The notes beneath the pieces are model-generated. The model was not told the origin of the DNA, did no database searches, and saw nothing but the letters and a program-made list of their open reading frames with translations. The position numbers and the translations under genes are program-made. Below are positions 11,140 to 22,599 of a stretch of DNA of 64,000 nucleotides, piece by piece; within the stretch, counting starts at the first letter, position 1, and every line of letters starts with the position of its first letter. This stretch comes from Nectonema munidae. Lineage: Eukaryota; Nematomorpha; Nectonematoida; Nectonematidae. Where the stretch lies: the NCBI GenBank assembly GCA_030549495.1, contig JAUIRK010000341.1, positions 62,001-126,000 of the forward strand, written 5' to 3'.

Positions 11140-12330
11140 ATGTTTATATATTTGACATTGATTTACAGGTTTAATCGATTTTTTGACAGGTTTTATTGAT
11201 TTCATAAAAAATGACATCACCATTAAATTCTACATACTTGAAATGTATAAAACTTTTTATAAGAATAAAAATTTTATTTTTGACATGGGCTGTCATATTT
11301 AAATTATTTTGTCAGGTTTGACTAATTTTTACTTAAAAAAAGGAATATAACCAGTAAACACAGCCTACTTGAAAATGGGTATATGTTTGTAAAATGCCAT
11401 ACATGGTAAACTTCATCATCTCCCTATACTTTTATTTAACGTAATTCTCTAATTCAAAAAACGGTGTCTGATCCTTTCTTTTTGGGATAAATCAATCTTT
11501 TGACAGTTTTGATTGAATTTCATAAAAAAATGAATAACACCACTGAATTACGCATGCAAAAATGGGTATATATGTGTAAAAAACATTATATTATTACTTA
11601 GATAAAAAGTTTCTTTTTAAAATGAGCTGTCATATATAAATCAATGCTTTGATAACTTTAATTGATTTTTATAAAAAAATGAATATCACCGCTGAATTAA
11701 GCATGCTTGAAAATAGGTGTATATGTGTAAAAAACATTATATAATTATTTAGATAAAAAGTTTCTTTTTTGAGAATCACTTTTTTGACAGGTTTGAATGA
11801 TTTTCATAAAATATGAATATCACCACTGAATTCAGCATATTTGAAAATGGGTATACATGTGTAAAAAACTTTATATAATTATTTATATAAAAAGTTCCTT
11901 TTTGAGATGAGCTGTGACATTTAGATCAATTTTTTGACAGGTTTGATTGATTTTCATAAAAAATGAATATCACCACTGAATTCAGCATATTTGAAAATTG
12001 GTATACATGTGTAAAAAACTTTATACACTTATTTAGATAAAAAGTTCCTTTTTGAGATGAGCCGTCACATTTAGATCAATTTTTTGACTGGTTTGATTGA
12101 TTTTCATAAAGAATGAATATCACCACTGAATTCAGCATATTTGAAAATGAACTTTATATAATTATTTAAATAAAAAGTTCCTTTTTGAGATGAGCTGTCA
12201 ATTATAAATCAATTTTTTGACAGGTTTGATTGATTTTGATAAAAAAAAATAGACATCACCACTGAATTCGGCATAGTTGAAATATATATGTGACATTAAA
12301 AATATTTATAAAAACTTATTAATATCTGAG
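11140..12330. repeat. Right ~150-bp tandem array of copy A
   Basis: Units of about 150 bp with TTTTTGACAGGTTTGATTGA, AATGAATATCACCACTGAAT, CAGCATATTTGAAAATGGGT and TTTAGATAAAAAGTTCC. Matches 25010-26340 in copy B. In reverse complement the unit keeps the order ATGCTG, TTCATTTTTTA, GAAAAT, CAATCAAA seen in the left array. Confidence 0.85.
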
Positions 12331-12401
12331 AAAAATAAGGGCAGGACTTTACGCCCCCAGCACTTGAGCGGACAAATTTTGCCCAGCACTAATAGGGTTA
12401 A

Positions 12402-14254
12402 AACAAGCATTATAATAAAATAATTGCAAAGCAGGTGATGAATTTGTGCAGAAAAATATTTTTTTAAAATTAGAACAAAATATATTTTAATATAATTTAC
12501 AAATAAATCGGTGACACCTTTGACATTTTCTCGTTCCCTTTTTTAGGCTTGCATGTAGGTAAATAACATTACGTCTAGAAGTAGACTGTGGCTCATAAAA
12601 TGAGAAATTTTGATACCCAGAAAATGATAAAATATTGAGGATATTTCTAGGCTTCATGTTATTCTCAGATCTAAGTCTCATAGAAGTTTCTAATAGTTTG
12701 AGACATAAACTTGTGAGAAAATATTTTCTTCCACCAGCTTTTGTAGTAGGATAGATTTGGAGAATTATGTTTGGTAATAATCCAAATATTGTGGCAAACT
12801 ATGTCCAAATAGTTTGAGAATATAGTGTAGAGCCACCTTCTACTTGGTTAATAGCAAGTGTAAGATCTAAGCATTTTATTTGGCATAACAAGCCCACTAT
12901 ATAATTGTTATAAACTGTGGTTGTTTCTTGTATACAATATGGCCCTTCAGTTTTGATTTCTTTTAAATATCACTTTGAAATTTTCATTTGCGTGTTTACG
13001 GAGAATATACGCTGTCAAAGGTGCATTTGTAGTAAATAAAAATTTGTTTTTGTATTCCGAATGTTTTAACGTTCGTAATTGTAATTAGGTCTAATTATAT
13101 GGGGGATGAACGTTCTGTTTGATCTTACTGTTCTACAAATTGTATAATTATTATTGCTAGCCCATTCAAATAATTTTTAAGTAAAAAAGCGATCCATTAT
13201 AATGTACATACCTTTGGGTAAATTTGAATCACTGACTAAAGGTTTTACTATACTTTCACCACTAAAATAGTTGCGATTTTCTAACCCTGAAACGTATATT
13301 TGAGGTTTTATAATATAATAACTTCTAGAGTCATTACAATGTTATATTTTAATATCAAAACGACCAGGTTTTGAAGGGTCGTAAATTTTAATTGGGCAAC
13401 TCATAAGAAATTTAACTAACTGCTTATGTATAGTGACAAAATCTTGAGGTGTACAATATATTGAAAATATATCATAAAAACAGCATGTATATATCTAACT
13501 GGGTAAATCTTATCCTCATTGTTTCTACATTTATCAAAACATAAATAAATGTATAATATAAAGCATATCTCTTGAAATTGCTGCTTTCAAAAAAGGTTCT
13601 CCTTGTTTTCTGAAAAAAAGATACTTCAAATTTATTGATTGATTCTTTGAGTGTCCAATATGTATCATATGAGCAAAATAAGCTAACGAATCGCTAACTT
13701 CAAACTTTTATGTGGAAAATAAATTCATGTTTTGGGGTTAGAACTTCTAAATAATTGATGAATTACTTTCAATAAAAAATATTAAAAAAAACTTACTCGA
13801 AATTGTTTTTCATTTTTAGTTCAGTAAAGTTATATATGTGAAGAATCAGAGTTTCTGCCATAAATTTAAAAATATCAAGACTATCCTTCAATGGTTCAGC
13901 TCGATTTTTTGGACAAACTGGTTCTGCTTGTGAAATATTTCTTTTTATCGGCCTTCCCGAAGTAGACGTCCAAGTAAAAATTGTGTTATCAGAAGCAAAA
14001 AGACTTCAGAAAGGGCATAAGAATCACTTGAAGTTAAACTGTAACTACTGTTAACTTTCTGATGTTGAGTAGAATCGCTTATACGCATAGAAGATAGATA
14101 GATCGCTCAATGTAATATGCGTTACTCTATTGATTTAATCAACATTATGACGTTACTCTCATCGCGCGATGAGTGTTACGTAACAAATGATATGGAGTTT
14201 TTTCCCATTCGCCTGTTTTTCGATGGGGAAAAATGGAATGTACTGGAGGGTTAA
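12402..14254 (-). pseudogene. Decayed piggyBac PB3 with transposase remnant
   Basis: On the minus strand, several frames resemble a piggyBac transposase. Near 13970-13800 there is FTWTSTSGRPIKRNISQAEP and a long N-terminal helix region. Near 13400-13150 there is CPIKIYDPSKPGRFDIK, then PKGMYIIMDRF (second catalytic Asp region) and NNYTICRTVRSNR. Near 12530-12487 is a Cys/His tail, RKCQRCHRFICKL. Stops and frame changes are many. The right end is ATGTACTGGAGGG plus TTAA (14238-14254), with a stem-loop at about 14200-14233 and the palindrome CTCATCGCGCGATGAG at 14157-14172. The left end was not found; copy A abuts it. Confidence 0.7.
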
Positions 14255-14891
14255 AGACGCTTAAAAAAGGAATTAATAAAAATAAAATTAAGAGTAAAAA
14301 GGTATACTATATTAATCATAACAAATGTTATAATTATTTTTTGAATACCATCTTTTTCATTCTTTTAGGACAACAGAAAAACGATCACTAATCTCGCAAG
14401 TAGTTCCACGTATATTTTGCTTTAGAAAATATATACATTATTGAAAAAAATATTTAATCAATTGTAAATAACTAACTAAATGTTTTATGTCATCTGGGAG
14501 CAAGATAATCTACTTTCTCTGTTTTCACGAAGATCGAGTCAGTGATAACCTTAGTAACATTTATAGAGAAATAACATACAGAATATAAAAGCAAATTTTT
14601 TATACAAGAAAAAAAGCAAAATGATATATAATGTGCAGCAATCAGTAACAAATAGGCATATGTAGCATACAGATATTTTGTGTGTCTTCCTATATAGTAA
14701 AAGAGAGTATGTGTGAGTGTTTGTCTATAATAAAAATCTGTGCTTGTTTAAAAGTAAGAAAAGGGAAGGATAAAAATATAGATTTTTTTATCTATGCTTA
14801 CAAAAACTGGTTATGCATAAAAAACATGATAAAGGAACATTTTTCAATCCGTGTGCCAGGTTGAGCACGCATGCTGGGAGTTGCCGACCCC
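14255..14891. other. AT-rich spacer with hAT-like right end
   Basis: No gene seen. It ends with GTTGCCGACCCCTG (about 14879-14892), the complement of the common hAT end CAGGGGTCGGCAAC. The matching left end was not found. Confidence 0.35.
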
Positions 14892-15776
14892 TGCTTTATA
14901 CAGTATGCAATTTTACTATTAATTCTTTCTTGGTAGCTTTTTCATTAGAAATTTATTTTCTGCAATCTATGTTCAAAAAAACTTTAAAGAATTATTTTGA
15001 ACAGAATTTTTCCGATCACTAAGAATTCTCATTGTAGAATCTTTTTGGTCTGCTTTTTTATCAGGTGATATTCAGCCTGAATAGATCAACCAATCCCAGT
15101 TCAAATATTTTTTTTTCCTGATGAAATCATTCAATGTTCATTATTAAATTACAAAAAGTTTTCCGCCTTCTTCATCTAAAAAACTCTTGGTTTCACGCAA
15201 AAGGAAAAAGAACACAAAATCAATTTAAATTTAAAATGATCTTGATAGTTACTAAATCTCTTTATATTGAAATGAGACAGTTTTGATAACTCTGACCAAT
15301 TCAAAATTTCCAGATTCCCGACCCATCTAATTGAAATGATAATTGTAATCTTAGCTAAGCTATACATTTAAAGATTATTCATTTTCACCGTCAAAATCTA
15401 TTTTTAAGCACCCAATATTAGATCATTACACCACTTCCAATTCAATGGAACATGGTAGATCTTCCATTTAGTCGAGATACACACTTCTTTTTTAAAAGTA
15501 TTTATTTTGATCACACGTTCTCTTTTCAATTATAAATTTTCAAGGGAGTATATAATATGGAACGTAAGCTAAAAGCTTAACTACAGATAATGTCAAATTT
15601 TTAATTGATAGTTTTTGACATGAAAGGGTCATTCAACTACCATGGAAATGGTATCAAAAGATGCAGCTAGCGATTTTAGAAAAACTAACGAAATTTGAAG
15701 GGAATTCAACCAATTTTGTACAATTAATTTTTTAGTGACGGTTAAAAGGTTTTAGTGAAGGCACTAACAGGGTTAA
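14892..15776 (-). mobile_element. 4.2-kb TTAA element, copy D (inverted, internally deleted)
   Basis: Read in reverse complement, 15772 down to about 15560 matches the first 250 bases of copy B (GCACTAACAGGG end, TTAA at 15773-15776). 15530 down to about 14900 matches the core of copies A and B, including AAGAGAACGTGTGATCAAAA and the ATCATTCAATG region. The left array is absent and the right part is missing. It is more diverged than A from B, so older. Confidence 0.65.
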
Positions 15777-15779
15777 GAA

Positions 15780-16340
15780 ACAAGTATAACTTGTCTACAC
15801 AGAACCGTTTTTCAATGAACAAGGAAAATCTAGTAGATTTTCAAAAAAATATCTTCACCGTGAAGAAGCTCTCCCATTATGAGGCTAAAGCTTTAAACCT
15901 TTATCTCATTAGTTAATATTTTAATCATCAATCGACTAAAAAAGGAATCTTAACATTTAAAGTTACCATAAGTATGACATATACCAATAGGTGAAGATAT
16001 AGCTATTCTAAAAAAAAATGTGAATCGAATTTGAAAAATTTTTTCCTGATATGACAACACAATATTATTTAAAAAATAAGACAAGATCGGTAAAGAGAAT
16101 CTCTTCAATAGAAAAGTTCTGAAATCCTGAGCTAAATAAATCTCTCAAAAAGATTTTCCCAAAAAAATAGATTGCATAAAATGAAAAATCTGACCGGTTT
16201 AGAATAAAGAGCAAAATTAGATACATATAAAGTATAGGAGAAATTAAGTACAGACTACAAGCTTAATTTATAGGCAAAACAATGGAGGTCCTATTGAGAT
16301 ATATAGTTCAAAGATATCTTTTTAATTATTAAACGAAGGG
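15780..16340 (+). repeat. Diverged piece of the 4.2-kb element core
   Basis: The stretch AGCAAAATTAGATACATATA to GGAGGTCCTATTGAGATATA (about 16203-16305) follows the same order as core sequence at 10930-11035 in copy A. The rest is only weakly similar, so the borders are rough. Confidence 0.45.
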
Positions 16341-16546
16341 AAGGATAAAATAAGAAAAAGGAATTAAAGCCCCTGATTTTTAATTATTTTTTATATACCT
16401 TATATAAAAGACAATACTCTGTTCGAATAATTGTGAACTTTTAAATAATTAAAAATCCCCCCCCCCCTTCCCCAATAAAGTCAACTATGTTAGCAACTGA
16501 TTTCTTTGATTAGTGAACTTTTAAGCATAAAGGTTGAAAATATGAT

Positions 16547-16552
16547 TTTATT
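16547..16552 (-). promoter_or_regulatory. Candidate poly(A) signal of RpL11
   Basis: AATAAA on the minus strand, 35 bases past the stop codon of RpL11. Confidence 0.5.
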
Positions 16553-16587
16553 CCAAAAAACACAACTCCCTTTCCATAAAGAGATAA

Positions 16588-17323
16588 TTATTTCTTAGAT
16601 TTTTTGGGGATAACAATTCCATCAAACTAAAATAAATGAATAATAGAAAATAGAATAGAGTGAGATATGTATATAACCTCCTTTTGAAACCATTTGATAC
16701 TTTCAGCAGCTGAAATTCTATGAAAAACTCCGATTTTTGATTTGCAACGCCTTCTTTTCTTCACTCGAAACCCAGATCTTTCCATAACAACGTAAAAATC
16801 AAGTCCAAATATTCCAATATTAGGATCGTATTTTATACCCAAATCAATGTGTTCATTAATGCCGAACCCAAAGTTACCATGTGGGCTAAATGCTGATTCT
16901 GAAAGTTCATATTCCTTTACCTAAATGATGTCGTGTATACAAATAAAAATCCATGGAAATTTTTTAAATGAAAATACCTTTAAACCATTTTCCAATATTT
17001 GTTGGGCTTTGGCTCCTCTTACAGTACAATGAACGGCGATTTTTTCATTTCTTCTAATACCAAAAGAACGAATGGTCAATCTTGCTAAATCGGCACATTA
17101 TGACATAAGATAAAACACAAGTCGTTTTAAGAAAAAAGTAACCTTTAGAGAATATTGGTGTTTGGTCTGTTAATTGTTCCAAAACTTTGGACGCTCTCGT
17201 GAGGCGATCTCCAGATTCTCCGACGGATATATTCAAACAGAGTTTTGCTATTTTAAGTTCCCGCATAGCATTTTTGTCTTTAGGCTTATTTTTAACTTTC
17301 TTTACAACTTTACTGCTTTTATC
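16588..17323 (-). CDS. RpL11: Ribosomal protein L11 (uL5), four coding exons
   Basis: Exons on the minus strand: 17323-17143, 17084-16978, 16920-16678 and 16626-16588 (stop TAA). Each is bounded by GT and AG, and the frames join exactly. The protein contains [79 protein letters not shown] and WFQKEFDGIVIP, all diagnostic of eukaryotic L11, a large-subunit protein that contacts 5S rRNA. About 189 residues are visible, near the usual ~180-190. The first listed exon starts in phase 0 with [13 protein letters not shown], so a short upstream exon with the initiator Met is expected but was not found. The C-terminal third ([19 protein letters not shown]) is more diverged than usual. No breaks are seen, so it is probably a working gene. 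Confidence 0.9.
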
Positions 17324-17875
17324 CTATAAAAAACAAGGAATATTTAAAAATTTTACTATGACACATTGATTTTTTGAAAATATAAACTTTATGGCATTGT
17401 GAACATTTACATGGTTGTTGTGAATAGGATTTTTATATTAAAATTTTTTGGTAATCGACGCTTAAATGTTAGGTGCGGAAAAAACATAGAGTTCGTCAAG
17501 CGAGGGTTAAAAACAGCATTAATAAGCGTTTTTTAAATAATAAAGATAGAATGATTCTTATTTTTATATTTTGACAGACCCTGGCAACTTTGATTGATTT
17601 TCTCAATAATTGACATCTTTTTGTGGGAAGTGAGTATAATAAAACGATTCAGTGCGCCTAACAAGCATAGTGTATCTGTGTAAAAATAAGTTTTTTCGAA
17701 TGTGCCAAACATACACCGAATTTTTAAGACCAATGAAGTTATTTTCGGAAATTTAAAAACAAGATAATGAACAAAAATCAATTAATTAAGCGATGGTTTT
17801 CATCAGAGAATCATATGACATAACTTGCACCTCGGATGCATCATAGCGATGTAAAAATGGAAAACCAAATCATTC
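17324..17875. other. Upstream region of RpL11
   Basis: It should contain the first RpL11 exon and promoter. No ATG directly before a donor could be picked with confidence. It is otherwise AT-rich with no recognised gene. Confidence 0.4.
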
Positions 17876-18794
17876 AGTATTTTTTAGTGATGGGACGATT
17901 AATCGTAATCGTACGGAAATAACCGAAGGTTTCAAAAGCATCGGAGCTAAATAATTCAGACCCGATTCTTAAATATACAGGGCGTAAGATAAATAGCTGT
18001 AAGACAGGACTGCACTCTGTGGGGGTTCACGTAATGTTTCTAACTCCCTAACATTTCTTCCCCTTTTCCTAACAATTTTTCAATCCTACGAATTTCAAGC
18101 TAATTCCAACCAACTCTATGCAGTAGCAGTGTATCTTATCTTCCAAATGAATGTATCCTAACTTTTGGATGGTGGTAGCAACTGTGAAAAAACAGTTCAG
18201 TGGTTTCCAAACTCTAAGCTATTACGCCTCTCTTTCAAAAAGATATAATTATGGGGCCTTATTTCCCAAACTTTTAAAACTTCATTTTGTCACATATACC
18301 TATTGTGAGTATATATGACATATATATATATTTACATAACCAGATAGTGAGTAGTTGTTTGGAGGCATTTCAATGAAATCTCTCTATAAATTTTACTTTG
18401 TGTATAGTGAAGAAGTGATATAAAACTATTCAAAAGCATACTATTTCGTGCATTATTAAAAATTGATGGATATTGATGATAGAAAGTTTTTTTTGTTTTT
18501 TTAGAATAGTTTAGCTGTAAAAACTGTACGACAAACTCTCAAGTTTATTCTAAAAATTCAGAACTCGGAAGTTAACAACAAAGAAGGCAACGTATTCAAT
18601 TTTTTTGTACAATTTTTCAACGAAGCGAATTTATGCTTTTTCATACTATCTATCAATTTTTAATAATACACGAAATAGTATGCCTCAAATTAGTTTTATA
18701 TAATACAGAAAATTAAAAATTATATACATAAATTCATTAAAGAAACTGTCTTTCAAAAAATTTCTAATTCATCATTTATAAGCTTTACAGCTCA

Positions 18795-19885
18795 CTAGAT
18801 TAATGATAACTATAAGTTAAGATGTGTCATCTTACAAGTCTCCTCATTTAATGATAAACACTCTGCTGTCAATATATGTGAAAACATTAAATACAATGCA
18901 AAATTTAACCTAAGCAGTAGTAAAGTCCATCTTGTGGTGAGAGACAATGCAGCTAACACGGCCGCAGGAATTGCCCAAGCAAATTTAGAATCATTGACAT
19001 GCTTTACGCACACCTTACAGCGAGTACTAAATGATGCCATATTTGAGCAGCGTTACGTCAAGGATATTATTGCTGTCTGCAAACAGATTGTAGGGCATTT
19101 TCACCATTCACCTTCAGCACTTGCTAAATATCAAGAGTATCAAAAACAGTTCAAAGTATATGCACACAGATTTATACAGGATGTACAAACAAGATGGAAC
19201 AGTCACTACCAAATGATGAACAGGATACTTGAACAAAAGGCAGCTCTCATTTCATATTGCAGTGACGATTCAAAACCAGCGTGTTTGGAAAGAAGTCAGT
19301 GGAAAGTGTTGGAAAAGCTTCAAAAAATATTGAAAAACTTCGATGATTGCGCCAATTTTATGAGCACCCAGGATGCAACCGCTGCACTAATAATTCCAAA
19401 CATTAAATTGATCAGGCACATTTTTGAATCTGCAGAATTAAATGGACTGTTCTCTGGCATGGGAGCTACATTATCAGCATGGAAAGCATCAGTTAAACTC
19501 AGATTAAGTTCCTACATCAATAATAGCTTACATACAGAGGAAGCACTTTCTTTATGGCTATCAGAAGATCTATCAAGTAATAATAATCATAGTGATAATG
19601 CAAGTTATTCTGATTCTTTAGATTCGACCAGCAGTGATGTTGGGCAAAATATGGATTTTAATTTTGAAAAGTGTTTTTCAGATATCAAAAAAATGAAAAC
19701 TGAACAAGAAACAAACAATATAAAAAACGGAACCTACAACAGCAGGTCCATTTTCAGCAGCGAAAATAAAAGTAAAAACAGAAATTTCAAAATATAAACT
19801 TATCGGAAACAATGAAAATCCTTTTAAATGGTGGAAAGCGAACAAAGAAGAACTTCCAAGTTTGGCCCTTTTTTTAAAAAAAGTT
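18795..19885 (+). pseudogene. hAT transposase, ZBED-like, C-terminal part
   Basis: A frame open from about 18800 to 19797 reads through the RNase H-like core of hAT transposases. It contains SSSKVHLVVRDNAANTAAGI (catalytic Asp region), CFTHTLQRVLNDAIF, VQTRWNSHYQMMNR and the helical insertion region. After a frame change near 19790 the dimerisation-domain start follows (NPFKWWKANKEELPSLAL). Sequence then dissolves into homopolymer runs. The BED finger and first part of the catalytic domain are missing upstream. It resembles the ZBED4/6 kind of hAT protein, but is a transposon relic rather than a host gene. Confidence 0.75.
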
Positions 19886-20104
19886 TTTTTTTTTCTCCTT
19901 TTTTTTTGGGAGGAGGGGGGATTTTTTGGGGGGGGGGGGAAATATCTACCCAAAAAAAAAAATTCATTTAGAAGAAATGAAGAGGGGGATGTTTTTTTTT
20001 TTTATTTTTTTTTTTTGGTGCTTTTTTTTAATAATAAAAATAAAAAAATAAAACTCTCTTTTTATTAAAAAAAATTTTTATTTTTTTTTTTTTTTTTTTT
20101 TTTT
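19865..20104. other. Homopolymer-collapsed stretch, possible sequence artefact
   Basis: Exactly where the conserved hAT dimerisation domain should continue, the sequence becomes runs of T, G and A (for example 13 G in 19928-19940 and about 22 T in 20083-20104). Bases change only between runs. This is unlike ordinary decay and looks like a poor consensus or collapsed reads. Confidence 0.55.
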
Positions 20105-20396
20105 AAACTTATCGTTACATCTTTTATTAATTAAAATAGAACCATTGATAGATTTTTCAGGTAATGAACATAATCTCTATCTTTTATCGCGTAATGAAAA
20201 ATACTACAAAAGTTTTCTAACGACTTTTCTTAAAGTCATAACAATGCCGAAATTTGGTAGAAATAGTCGTTAGAGATAACTTTTTAGTACTTATTGATCA
20301 TATGCGAAAGAAGGCATCAGGATCGCCCCCAATTTGTTTTCAGGGACGGGGGGCGAAAATGACCTTCGCAGCCCCCCCCCCCCCCAATAATTTTTT

Positions 20397-20992
20397 ATAA
20401 GTAAGAGTTGCTGCTTGTTTATAAAACATGTGATGATCGCATTTTTCCTATCGAACATATTTTACAGACGATGCGTGAGAACTATATAATAATAATAATC
20501 CATTGCTTCAATATGCACACAATAAGTAAGCAATGTTTACAGTGTCTCATAGTATTTTTGAGCAAACACATGTTGATGATCCACTAGATTTTCTCATCTT
20601 CTGTCACAGTGATTCTATTTCTCTTTCTCTCTCCTCTGTTTTTCTCTTACGCTTTCTCTGCTAAAACTCAATCATTCACTCAAGCTCATTCAAGCTTTCT
20701 TTCATTCAGGTCCTCTTCTCTTGTTAGGCTCTCCTATCTCATCCAGCTCTATTCTCTCCAGTGAAGTAGCTAGGCTGGGGTATGAGGGGCCGTGCCCACA
20801 CTCCTATGTACCACATGGTGCCCCCATGCATCTTATGCAATATCAGTTTTTGAATATTTCTCCAATGAAAGGATCAAGAAAGTATAAATAATGTTGCGCA
20901 AGTTTTTTGTTTTTAAATTGTGCCCCTTCTTTCAAGTTTTTTTTGGCTACACCACTGCTTCTGTCTAATTTGCATTTAGAGTTAAATTAAAA
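20397..20992. repeat. ~550-bp block, first copy
   Basis: Starts ATAAGTAAGAGTTGCTGCTT and ends near GAGTTAAATTAAAA. A diverged direct copy lies at 30195-30742, with shared AACACATGTTGATGATCCAC, TTTCTCCAATGAAAGGATCA and other segments separated by small gaps. Neither has a coding frame. Confidence 0.8.
20751..20965. mobile_element. Short hAT-like MITE
   Basis: Element 20759-20957 begins CAGTGAAGTAGCTAGG and ends TTTGGCTACACCACTG, imperfect inverted ends. Flanks ATTCTCTC and CTTCTGTC match at 6 of 8 bases. It lies inside the duplicated block. Confidence 0.55.
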
Positions 20993-21472
20993 TAGTTTGC
21001 AATCGTTACAATTTTATATTAATGAATATTGTTAGACTCGTGCTAAGAATTTTTTTCAACAAAAGTCACTTAATCTTTATCACTACGTTTGCTACATTTT
21101 GTAACATTTGAAAACTTTAATTTTTTCAAGTCAAGAAATTTTTTTTAATAGTTATTTGGGAATGAATATTTTGACTATCTATTCAGTTTAAAAGCAAGAA
21201 TACTCTATTTGCTTAATATTTGAGCAAAGATATTTTTTATAATGTTCGATTGTTAAATTTTATAAGTAACACTGTACATAATCAAATCACTTTTTTTTAA
21301 GAAAATTTGTTGATTATTATAATAAAAATATAATATCGAAACAAAATGTTTCAGTTGTTAAAAATGTACTTGATCTATTTATGACAGCTATCAGAATTTT
21401 ATTTGTAAACAGAAATATTCAAAAAAAACGCAATGATTTCCTTTTTTCGTATACTTTGATTTATGTTAGTTT

Positions 21473-21788
21473 GGTCCTCGGACATTTCGCCCCATTATTT
21501 TCATAAGACAGTTCGTCCCATGGACAATTCGCCTCATTATTTTCATAAGACGTCCCATGGACAATTCACCCCATTATTTTCATAAGACATTTTGTCTCAT
21601 GGACAATTCTAAAAAATTAAGAGATAAATTGATTAATTTGAAATAATTTAATAGAGATAAAATAAACAAGAATATAAAATTTTTTAATAATTTTACACAT
21701 ATAACAAGCAAAGATGGATGAAACTAATAGCCTATGAGACAATTTGTCAGGGGGGAAATTTTCTATGGGGCGAAATGTCTGTCGACCG
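21473..21788. mobile_element. MITE with GACATTTCGCCCCAT ends and internal subrepeats
   Basis: GGTCCTCGGACATTTCGCCCC on the left is complementary to GGGGCGAAATGTCTGTCGACC on the right. Next to the left end, a unit containing CCATTATTTTCATAAGAC is repeated three times in tandem. Confidence 0.7.
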
Positions 21789-22074
21789 TTATTTAAATAA
21801 TTTTTTAATTATAAGGGCTTAAACGTTGGCTTTTGCTGCTTATAAAAACTTGAAAATATCAAATAAACTCTAAATATTTATGTCTCCTATTATTTTGAAA
21901 TTATTCTGAGAACAGACGGTTCCATTTTAAAATAGTGAAAATATTAGTTTATTTTGTTTCCTTTCTCTCTTATGTTAAATATAGCAAATTTTTCAATTTT
22001 GAGTAGAAGGTAGGGTGAAGCGGGTGTATTTTCATTGACAAGGCAATGATGTACCGCTTATGTCAAACTATGAA

Positions 22075-22155
22075 CAAATTCGTATCGATGAGGAATCGAA
22101 TCCAGAGCCTTCCGTGCTATGTCCATCATCTCAACCAAACTGTCATGCCACCCAT
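22075..22155 (-). repeat. tRNA-like (SINE head) sequence
   Basis: On the minus strand GGATTCGATTCC (22092-22103) resembles a Pol III B box, and AGTTTGGTTGAGA about 30 bases before it resembles an A box. No acceptor-stem pairing was found, so it is a tRNA-derived repeat rather than a tRNA gene. Confidence 0.4.
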
Positions 22156-22599
22156 AGGCTCTATAACTTTTTCTGGTAGACTTTTTTTCCTTAAAAGTTA
22201 TTATAAAAGGCAAATCATTGCAAAATATTAACCCTATTAGTGCTGGGGGCGTAAAACGACCCCCCCCCTTCACTAAAAAATTAATTGTAGAAAATTGGCT
22301 GAATCATATCCCTTCAAATTTTGTGACTTTTCCTAAAATCGCTAGCTGCATCTTTTGAAACCATTTTCATGGTAGTTGAATGACCCCTTCATGTCCAAAA
22401 CTGTCAATCAAAATCAAAAATTAAAATTTTCAGCAAAATTTTGACATTATCTGTACTTAACCTTATAACTTAGGATCTATATTATATAATACCCCGAAAA
22501 TTTATAATTATATACAGTTTGGAATGCATAACACTTTATATATTTAATTTTTTCAATAATCATGGCTACTTTTTATAAAATCTCAATCAAAATTTTGAC

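Larger units (their letters stand above)
8180..12397. mobile_element. 4.2-kb TTAA element, copy A (non-autonomous piggyBac type)
   Basis: Starts CCCTATTAGTGCT and ends AGCACTAATAGGG, a perfect 13-bp inverted repeat, followed by TTAA at 12398-12401. The left TTAA is lost (AAAA at 8176-8179). Inside lie an array of ~150-bp units (about 9020-10140), a ~1-kb core, and a second array of ~150-bp units (about 11140-12330). The right end keeps part of the subterminal GC-rich palindrome seen in copy B. No coding frame belongs to the element. A FLYWCH/MULE fragment has replaced part of its left region. Copy B at 22232-26445 is the better-preserved relative. Confidence 0.85.

Noticed and set aside
9020-12330. 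CRISPR-like or centromeric satellite array
   Set aside because: Units are about 150 bp without unique spacers and lie inside a TTAA-flanked transposable element.
19862-20068. Plus-strand frame of Phe, Gly and Lys runs
   Set aside because: It comes entirely from homopolymer runs in the doubtful stretch.
22075-22155. True tRNA gene
   Set aside because: Box motifs are present but acceptor and anticodon stems do not pair, so a SINE head is more likely.
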